From positions 8,246,001 through 8,310,000 of the forward strand of contig NZ_CP017248.1 in assembly GCF_001735805.1 (NCBI RefSeq): a stretch of 64,000 bases of DNA, written 5' to 3'. The translations under genes and the position numbers were made by a program. The notes below the pieces were generated by a model, which saw only the letters and a list, made by a program, of their open reading frames with translations, was not told where the DNA came from and did no database searches. Origin of the DNA: Streptomyces fodineus (GTDB lineage: Bacteria; Actinomycetota; Actinomycetes; Streptomycetales; Streptomycetaceae). The number at the start of each line of letters is the position of its first letter. Position 1 is the stretch's first letter. This document shows positions 18,291-27,200 of this stretch, piece by piece.

Positions 18291-19520
18291 GTGGACACCG
18301 TCACCGTCGAGGTTGATCCCAACGAGGTCGGCATGGACGCCGACCGGCTCGCCCGGATCGACCGCCACTTCACCCGCTACGTCGACGACGGAAGGTTGTC
18401 CGGCTGGCACGCTGTCGTGGCCCGGCGCGGCCGTGTCGTGCACTCGACGACGTACGGGCTGCGCGACGAGTCCAAGGGGCTCCCGATCACCGCCGACACC
18501 CGGTGGCGGCTGTACTCCATGACCAAGCCCATCACCTCGGTCGCGGCAATGATCCTCTGGGAGCGGGGCGAGCTCGAGCTCACCGATCCGATCAGCCGGT
18601 GGATCCCCGCATTCGCCGACACCAGGGTGTACGTCAAGGGGCCGGCAACCGACCCGGTGCTGGCCCCCCAGGTCGAGCCGATCCGGGTCTGGCACCTGCT
18701 CACCCACACCGCGGGGCTGACCTACGGCTTCCACCACGCGCACCCCGTCGACGAGCTCTACCGCGGCGCGGGATTCGAGTTCGGCGCGCCGCGGGGCCTC
18801 GACCTCGCCGGCTGCGTCGATGCGTGGGCGTCGTTGCCACTGATGCACCAGCCCGGCGCGGAATGGAACTACGGGCACGCCACCGATGTGCTCGGCCGGG
18901 TCGTGGAGATCGTGTCGGGCCGGCCGCTCGACCGGTTCTTCGAGGCGGAGATCTTCGGTCCGCTGGGCATGGACGCCACCGGTTTCGCCGTCGACGACCC
19001 CGAGCGGCTGGCCCGCCTCTACGCCCTCGACCCGACGTCGGGACGCCGGGTGCCGAACGACGCGATGGGGCGCGCGGGGCTCAAGCCGCCCACGGCGCTC
19101 TCGGGCGGCGGCGGACTGGTGGGCACCGCCGGCGACTACCACCGGTTCGTGCAGATGCTCGCCGGGGGCGGCGAGCTCGACGGCGCCCGGATCCTCGGCT
19201 CCCGCACCGTGTCCTACATGGTGCGCAACCACCTGCCGGGCGGCGTCGACCTCGAGGGCTTCGGCCGGCCCTTGTTCGCCGAGATGCCCTACCGCGGTGT
19301 CGGCTTCGGCCTCGGGTTCTCGGTGGTGCTCGATCCGGTGGCCTTTCGCACCGGGACCAGCGTCGGCGAGTACGCCTGGGGCGGGGTGGCCGGCACCTCG
19401 TTCTGGGTCGACCCCGTCGAGCAGGTGACGGCACTGTTCTTCACCCAGCTGGTGCCCTCCAGTGCCTATCCGATCCGTACGCAGTTCCGCCAGCTCGTCC
19501 ATCAGGCATTGGTGGACTGA
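18291..19520 (+). CDS. serine hydrolase of the class C beta-lactamase / esterase fold
   Basis: This 409-residue protein has the S76-M-T-K79 active-site motif and Tyr194 in WNYGHA, the second motif of the family, with GGGGLVGTAGDY later. No signal peptide is visible, so it should be cytoplasmic. The GTG start at 18291 lies 29 bases after the NRPS stop; a nine-codon frame (18258-18287) sits between. In a cluster lacking a type I thioesterase such an esterase could release or process the product, but members also act as acyltransferases or resistance enzymes. The role is open. Confidence 0.85.
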   Translation: MDTVTVEVDPNEVGMDADRLARIDRHFTRYVDDGRLSGWHAVVARRGRVVHSTTYGLRDESKGLPITADTRWRLYSMTKPITSVAAMILWERGELELTDPISRWIPAFADTRVYVKGPATDPVLAPQVEPIRVWHLLTHTAGLTYGFHHAHPVDELYRGAGFEFGAPRGLDLAGCVDAWASLPLMHQPGAEWNYGHATDVLGRVVEIVSGRPLDRFFEAEIFGPLGMDATGFAVDDPERLARLYALDPTSGRRVPNDAMGRAGLKPPTALSGGGGLVGTAGDYHRFVQMLAGGGELDGARILGSRTVSYMVRNHLPGGVDLEGFGRPLFAEMPYRGVGFGLGFSVVLDPVAFRTGTSVGEYAWGGVAGTSFWVDPVEQVTALFFTQLVPSSAYPIRTQFRQLVHQALVD

Positions 19521-19599
19521 ACCCGTTCGCCTCGCTTGTTGGTGCGGGTGAATCTGCGAGGGACGCCGTCAGCGCACGACGGCCGATGAGCCCTCGGTC

Positions 19600-19840
19600 C
19601 CGGCTCAGCGCACGGCTGCCGACGTCCACCGGGTCAGCGACGAGCAGGTCCACCGGGCACGCGTCGCCGTGGCTCGCAACGCGACCGGAGGGCGGCAGGA
19701 TCCGGCAGCTACGCAGGACCCGGCGAATCGTACGGACGCCCGTGGAGGGCGGGTTCACGGTGGATGAGTTCGCCGTGGGTGAGCGGGCCGGGACGGTGAG
19801 CCGCCCGGCCGGTCACACTCGCCCCACCAGACTCCGTTGA
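19600..19840 (+). pseudogene. IS1182-type transposase scrap
   Basis: One frame ends VEGGFTVDEFAVGERAGTVS followed by RPAGHTR. GFTVDEFxxDxxxxTVTCPAGHT is a familiar stretch of IS1182-family transposases. Upstream residues in this frame are only weakly similar and the CP pair before AGHT is changed. The piece sits in the 335-bp gap where the two convergent operons meet. No terminal repeats are visible. Confidence 0.45.
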
Positions 19841-19855
19841 GCCATCCCAGGTGTC

Positions 19856-21253
19856 CTAGGGCAACGAGTCGAGGTAGCTCTGTAGCAACGAGTTCCCCGT
19901 GGCGGGATCCCAGAGGTCGGTCGAGTGCTCCAGCCAGGCCTGGTAACCGAACTCGGGGTCGACGCTGGGCACGAGACCGAAAGTCATGTCGGAACGGGTG
20001 GCCGTGGACGCGACGTCGTCGATCCGCGTGGACAGACCGGGGAAGGCCACCTCGGGGCCCGGCAGGTTCTGGAACGCGAACCCGACCAGGTCGTCGCGCG
20101 GCTCGGGCAGGACGCGGTCGACCGGGATCGGATTGTCCATGGCGGCCAGGAAATCCGCGTGCACCTGGTCGACGAGTACGGTGAAGGACACGCGGGCCGG
20201 CGTGCGCACCAGCAAACCGAGGGGGATTCGCGCGCAGGTAACCAGGGTTTCGAGTTCACGGCGGCCGCGGTTGGCGTACGAAACCGGGATCAGGACGTCC
20301 TCGGCACCGGACAACTCGGCCAGCCACCGACCCAGCGCGGCCGCGAGGACCGCGAACGCGGTGACGCCACGGGATCGGGCGAACTCCTCGACCGATGTAC
20401 GGATCCGTCGGGGCACGGCCAGCCGCACGGTGTTCCCGGCCCCGGTTCTCCGCACCGACCGGGGGTGGTCCGTGGGCACCACGGCCAAGAGATCGGCGCC
20501 GCGCAGGTGCTCGCTCCAGAAGTCCAGCCACTGCTTGGGACAATCCCGGTCGCGTTGCCACCGTGCGTAGTCGGTGGCCTGCAGGCCAGGAAGCGTCAGG
20601 CAGGGCTCCGTGCCAGTGGTCGCCGCGCGGTACAACTCCGCGAGCTCCCGGAACACCACCAGCTGCGCCCAGCCGTCGGTGCTGATGTGGTGCGTCACGA
20701 ACATCAGCACCCAGCTGTCCTCGTCCACCCTCAGCAACCGACACATCGGCACGCTGGACCGGCCCAGATCGAACGCGGTGTCGGCCGCTTCTCGGCACAC
20801 CTGCTCGACCACGGCCGCGCCATGGCCCCGCAGGTCCTCGACGGCAAGGGGAACCGAGTCAATCGCCAACGCCTGCTGTACCCACTGTCCATCGCGGTCG
20901 CGGACGAATCGGCTCCGCAGCCCGACATGCCGCGCAACCACCTCGGACACCGCCCGCCTCAGGGCGGCCACGTCGAGACGCCCGGTGAACCGTAACCGCG
21001 CGCCGACGCTGTACACCTGGGGCCGCGGCGAGCGCTCGACGGCCGAGAGCATGGCTTCCTGCTGTGTCGAGACGGGGGCCTGCTCGACCACCCCGGACAG
21101 GCAGGCGAGCAGTTCTGGCTTGTGCCGCTTCAATTCGGCCAGCAGGTCCGGGACCAGTACGTGCCGCGGCGCGTCGTACCGCAACACGTCGCCGCTCGCC
21201 TCCAGGCGCACGTCCAGCGCACGCAGTCGTGCGACCAGCGCGTCCACACTCAC
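19856..21253 (-). CDS. stand-alone condensation protein with TubC-type docking domain
   Basis: This 465-residue protein starts with a TubC N-terminal docking domain (about 1-55, ending LLAELKRHKPELLACL), which binds the C-terminus of an upstream megasynthase. A full condensation domain follows, with active-site THHISTDGWAQ and a DxxR-like latch. No adenylation or carrier domain follows. It overlaps the preceding hybrid synthase by four bases (ATGA), so it is made with it and is likely the last chain-handling step: it may condense the finished chain with a free amine or a carrier-bound partner and so release it. Confidence 0.9.
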   Translation of the reverse strand: MSVDALVARLRALDVRLEASGDVLRYDAPRHVLVPDLLAELKRHKPELLACLSGVVEQAPVSTQQEAMLSAVERSPRPQVYSVGARLRFTGRLDVAALRRAVSEVVARHVGLRSRFVRDRDGQWVQQALAIDSVPLAVEDLRGHGAAVVEQVCREAADTAFDLGRSSVPMCRLLRVDEDSWVLMFVTHHISTDGWAQLVVFRELAELYRAATTGTEPCLTLPGLQATDYARWQRDRDCPKQWLDFWSEHLRGADLLAVVPTDHPRSVRRTGAGNTVRLAVPRRIRTSVEEFARSRGVTAFAVLAAALGRWLAELSGAEDVLIPVSYANRGRRELETLVTCARIPLGLLVRTPARVSFTVLVDQVHADFLAAMDNPIPVDRVLPEPRDDLVGFAFQNLPGPEVAFPGLSTRIDDVASTATRSDMTFGLVPSVDPEFGYQAWLEHSTDLWDPATGNSLLQSYLDSLP

Positions 21254-24200
21254 AACTCACCTCGCACCCGACCGTCGCCGCTCAGCCGGGTGACCATGCC
21301 GGCGACGGTGGGGTCGTTGAAGAACTCGGTGAGTGAGTACGGGACTTCCAGCCGTTCCCGCACGCGGCCGAGCAGCACTATGGCGTTGAGCGAATGACCG
21401 CCCAGGTCGAAGAACCGCGCGTGATCGTCGAAGCCGCTGACGCCGAGCACCTCGGCCCACTCCGCGCGGACGAACTCGGCGATCCGGTCGCCCGCGGTGT
21501 TGTCGTCCTCTGCGCCGTTCCACTTCCCGTTGGGATTCAACGGAAGCTCGTCCACCACCTGCCACCGCTCGGGGACCATCGGCCGGGGCAGCAGTTCGGC
21601 CAGTCCCGCCCGCCAGCGCCGGGCCAGCTCGACACCGTCGACGCCGTCGACGGCTGACGGCTCGGCGAGCACGTGGCAGGAGAGTAGATCGCGTCCGGTC
21701 GCCTCGTCGGTACTCCGCAGCACGCGTGCGTCGCGCACCCCGGGCAGCGTGCGCACCGCGGCGGTCACCTCGGCCGGTTCGACGCGCACGCCCCGGATCT
21801 GCACCTGGTCGTCGGCCCGCCCGACGAAGTCCAGCTCCCCGTCGGCACGCCACCGCACCAGGTCCCCGGTGCGGTACCAGCGGCTGCCGGTGTCGTCGGC
21901 GCTGAACCGGCTACCGGTCAGCACCGGATCACCGTGGTACCCGCGTGCGACCTGCGGGCCGCCGACGTGCAGCTCGCCGACTGCGCCGGGCGGCAACACC
22001 CGTCCGGCCGGGTCTCGGACCACCAGGCGCAGACCCGGATTGGGGCCGCCAAGCGCCGGGCTGCCCACCCCGTCCGCGCTCACCTCGCTCCACGTGCAGA
22101 ACACCGAACATTCGGTCGGGCCGTAGATGTTGAACACGGTGAACGGAATGTCCTTGCGCGGCCGGGAGTTCAGCCGCTCGCCGCCTACGCACAGCACGCG
22201 CAGGGCCGCATCAGCCGGCCACGGCTGGGCCAGTACCGCCTCACCAACCGCTGTGGGCAGGCTGGCGACGGTGATCCGGTTGCGCACGAACCACTCCACC
22301 AGCGCCGGCGGGTCCAGCCGTATCTCGTCCGGGACGACGTGCAGCTCAGCGCCGGTCATCAGCGCGGGCCAGAGCTCGATGTGCCCCAGGTCGAAACCCG
22401 GTGCGCTGTACCAGGACAGCCGATCGTCCTCGGTGATGTCCAAGCGGTCGAGGAACACCGAGAGCGTGGCCGCCACGTTACCGTGTTCGAGCATCACGCC
22501 CTTGGGCTTGCCGGTCGATCCCGAAGTGTGCAGCAGGCACAGCAGGTCCTCGGCCGTCGCAGCGACCGTCTCCTGTGGATTGCCGGGAGCCGCCTGGAAG
22601 CGGGGAACATCACGGGCCAGCGCGGGATCGAAGTCCGGCGCGCAGATCAAGGCGACCGGCTCGGAGTCGGCGATCATCGCGGCCAGCCTGGCCGTCGGCT
22701 GACTCGGGTCCAGCGGCAGGTACGCCGCCCCGGCGCCGACCGCGCCGAGCACTGCCGCCGCGAAGTCGTGCCCGCGCGGCAACGCGAGCGCCACGACATC
22801 ACCACGACGCGCACCCAGGTCGGCCAACCGAGCAGTGACCCCGTCGGCGGCGGCGCGCAGCTCATGTTCGTCGTGGTGCCCGGCAGCGTCGACCAGCCGA
22901 GGGTGGCGCACCGGGTTGAGCACGCGGTAGCGGGGGACCGCCGGTCGTCCGCTGCCGATCGTCCACAGCTCCTTGTCGTCCTCGGTGGTCGTCAGCGGCA
23001 GGTCGCCGATCCGCGTGGCGCTGCCATCGGCCAGCGCGTCCAGTACCAGTTGGAACTGATCGAGGTAGCGGCGCGCGGTGGATTCGGCGTACAGGCCGGC
23101 GTCGTAGCGGATGCTCAGGCGCAGACCGGATCCGGTGCGCACGACCGACAGGGCCAGCTCCAGCGGCGAGGAACCCGTGCCCACGCCGACCGGTTCCGCC
23201 AGCACACCGGGGAGTTCGATGCCGGGCAACGCCTCGGCGCCCAGGTCGATCGACACGGGCATGAGCGGGCGTGCCGAGCCCGGTGCCGGGCTGGCCTCGG
23301 CCATCAGCGCGTCCAGGTCGATGTTGGTGTGCTCGCCGGCCGCCAGCACGACGTCCCGGGCCCTCCGCACGGCCTCGTCGATACCCGTGTCGTCGGTGAG
23401 CCTTGCGCGCAACGGCAACAGAGACACGAAGAAGCCGACGGTGTTCCCGGTCCGCGGCGTGCGGTGCCCGAACGGAACTCCAACGACGAAATCGTCCTGA
23501 CCGGAGAACCGCCGCAGCACCACCCGCCACGCAGTGAGCAGGGTGGCGAACAGGGTCACGCCCTGTGCGCTGCTCCACTCCTGCACGGCGGCGGTCCGTT
23601 GCGGGGTGAACCAGGCGGTCACCGACCCGCCCGAACCGCCCACGGCGCCCGCGCGCGGCCAATCGGTGGGTTGCTGGGCCGCAGCGGACTCCGTGCCCAG
23701 ATGTTCCCGCCACCACCCCAAGTGCGCCGGCTCGGGCGCGGGGTGGTCGGCGTCCAACGGCGAGCCTCCTGGCGAGGAGAAGCGCGGTGCCTCACCGGCG
23801 ACCGCGGCCCGGTAGAGCTCCTGGAGATCCTTGACGATCAGGCCGGCGGAGTGCGCGTCGGTGATCAAGTGGTGGATGCCGTAGACGAACGCGTGATCCT
23901 GGTCGCTCAGCCGCAGCAGGCGGGGCGAGAAGAGCAGTCCCCGCGCGAGGTCGTAGACACGCCGGCTTTCCTCCTTGATGACCTCGGCGATCGCTTCGTC
24001 GGCATCCCGGCCGTGGTGGTCGCTCACCTCCACCGGCACTTCCAGCCGGTCCAACACGACCTGCCGCAGTCCTTGATCACTGTTGTCCGGCCGGAACACC
24101 ACGCGCAGCCCCGGATGCCGGTCGACCAGGCCTTTCAGCGCGGTGCGCAGCGACTGAACGGACAACGGCCCGCGCAGTCGCACGGCCTGGACCTCGTTGT

Positions 24201-27200
24201 AGGCACTGGCGCCGGTCAGCTGGCAAGCCAGCCATACCCTGCGCTGGGCCGCGGTGGCCGGCCCGCTGCTCTCGGCCGGCCGGCGCTCGCGCGTGGCGCT
24301 CCGCAACCGATCCAACCGGACCAGCCCAGCGGCCACCTGCTCGGCCGACATGCCGAAGTCCACCAGCGCGGCGATCTCACTCACCCCAACCTCGTTGAGC
24401 CTGGCAACCAGCCCGGCGCAGCTGTCGGGCGTGCCGATCAGGGCCCGCTGGTCGCAGTAGCGGTCGTAGGCATGCCGGAACAGCGCTTCGAGATCGGCTG
24501 AGCCGGCTGCGGCGAGATGCTCGGCGCTGCGCCCGGAAGCGCCGGCGGCGGACCGCAACAGCAGCGAGGACCGCAGGTACCGGACCATCGGTTCGAGTGC
24601 GTCGGCGCGCGCGGTCGCGTGGTCATCGGCGAGGTAGGTGTGCAACAGCACGGTGACCTGACCGGCATCCGGGTCGAGCCCGGCGGCCAGCCGGGCGGCG
24701 CGGTAGTGGCCGATGTTCTCGGCCAACTGTTCCACGGTCTGGCTCATCAGGTTCGTCAGCACGCCCATATCGAGCCGGCCTGCCTGCTCGAAGGACTCGG
24801 GTCGGCCAGTCGTGGCCAACCACATCGGCGGCCGCTCCTGCACGGGGCGGGGATGCACGCGCACATCGATTTCGGCCCCGGTTCCGCTTCGCCGGCGCAC
24901 CGGCTCGCCGGCCCACAGTCGCCGCAGCTCGGCCAGATGCTCGAACGCGATCTCCCGACGTCGCTCGAACCGGTCGGGGTGCAGGGTGAAGTCCTCGCTG
25001 TGCCAACCGGTTCCGAAGCCGAGCCCGATCCGGCCGCCGGACAGATTGTCCACCATCGACCACTCCTCGGCGATGCGCACCGGATCGTGGAGCGGCAGCA
25101 CGATCGAGCCCGAGTTGAGTCGGATCCGCCTGGTCTGTCCGGCCAGTGAGGCGGCCAGCACGCTGGGGTTGGGGAACAGGCCGCCGAAGGAGTGGAAGTG
25201 CCGCTCCGGCAACCACAACGCGTGGAAGTCGTGCTCGTCGGCGAAGCGCGCGGCGTCCGTGATCAGGTCGTACTTGTTCGGCGACTCGCCGGATTCCGCT
25301 GAGTCACCGAAGAAGTAGACGCTGAAATTCGGTGCCGGGCGATCGCGTTCGACGGGCGCCGTCCGCGGCTTGGCGGTGGGAAAGAAACCGGCGTCGCGCA
25401 GTTCCCGCAGCGAGTCGCGCACCGCCTCGGCCACCTGCTCGACGTCGTCGTCTGTGTGCGCAGTGGACAGGTAGAAGCTGCGCCACTCCCACACGTGCAC
25501 GCCGCGCAGCAGCAGGTGGTGGTAGAGCAGTTCCATGTCGGCGCGGTGGCTGAACCGGAACATTGACCCGAAGTGGTCCAGCCGCAGTGGAAAGTCCTCG
25601 TCGGTGAAGAACTGGTTCAGCTCGGCGGCCAGCCGGTCGGTGCGGGCGTTGACGGCGGCCTGCAGCACCGGCCCCTCCTGCTTGAGATGGGTGAGCAGTG
25701 CCCGCGCCGCGGCCATCGAGATCGGGTGCTGCATGTGGGTGCCGCCGAAGAAGACGGTCTCGCGCTGCGGGCCGCTGTCGTCGCCGTAGCGCCAGAAGCC
25801 ACCGTCGACGTGGTCCAGGATGTCTGCGCGGCCGGCGATGGCGCCGATCGGAAACCCGTTGCCGAGCGCCTTGCCGTAGGTGGCCAGATCGGCGGCGACG
25901 CCGTAGTAGTGCTGCGCGCCACCGGGGTGCGGCCGCAGGCCGGTGAGCATCTCGTCGAAGACGAGCACGATCCCGTGCTTGCTGGTGAGCGCCCGCAGGC
26001 CGCGTACGAACTCCTTGGGGCGCAAAGAAGGATTGCGGCATTGGACGGGCTCGACCAGTACGGCCGCGATCGTATCGGCTTGCTCCTCGATGGCCTGGAG
26101 GCTGCGTGGATCGCCGTACTCCAGGATGATCAGCTCCGCCACGGCGCTGGCCGGGATACCGGCCGAGACCGGCACCGTGGTCCGTCCGCTGGGGCGACCG
26201 AGGACGGAGTCGATATGGCCGTGATACGAGCCACGGAACATGACGACCTTGGTGCGGCCGGTCGCGGCCCGCGCGAGCCGCAGCGCCGCGGAGTTGGCCT
26301 CCGTGCCGGTGCCCGCGAACGCGACCCGCTGCATGCCGGTCAGCTCGGCCAGCAGGGCGGCGGTCTCGCCGGTGTCCGCGCTACGCAGGCCGAAACGCAA
26401 GCCGTCGGACAGGTGCCGCCGCACGGCGTCGGTGACGCATTCCGGTTCGTGGCCGAGGAACAGGGCACCGAACCCCATCGTGATGTCGACGTAGTCGTTG
26501 CCGTCGACGTCCACCAGCCGCGCGCCCTTGGCCGACCGGCCTTCCACGAGGTAGCGCATTTCCTTGGTGGGGGCGCGGAAGCCGACGACGGCCCGGCTGT
26601 CGGCCAGCACGGCGCGGTGGCGCTGGGTCCGTTCCTTCGAGGTGCGGGTGCGCTCGGTGAGCCGGAGGGTGAGGTCCGCGACGTGGTCGTGCTGCTGCTG
26701 AGTGGTCGCCATGCCCGAGTCGGCGGCGACGGTGACCCGGGGGCCGTGCACGGCGGGCGGTTCGACCACCAGCGCTGCTTGCTCGACCGGCGGTGCGGCT
26801 TGCTCGACCGGCGGTACGAGTTGCTCGACCGGCGGTGCGAGCTGCTCGACCACCGGCGCGGGCTGCTCGACGGGAGGCTCGGGCGCGTCGACCGAAGCGC
26901 CGCGCTCGGCGATCAGGTCGGCGATCAGCCGGGGCGTGCGCGCCACGTCGAGCAGTTCCGCCATACCGATCTCGACACCGAACTCGCCCTGCAAGTCCAA
27001 CTGCACCCCGATCAGCTGGAGCGAGTCGGCACCGAGGTCCACGAGCGACCGGTCCGGGGTCATCTCGACGGCGTCGTGGCCGAGGTGGCGTGCGGTCAGC
27101 TCCAGCACGCGGTCGAGCGTCCCCTGGTCCGGCATGGCCACCTCCGTGGTGTCATTGGTCAGTGGTTGTCCCACCCAGTGCCTCGCCGGCCGGAATGGGT

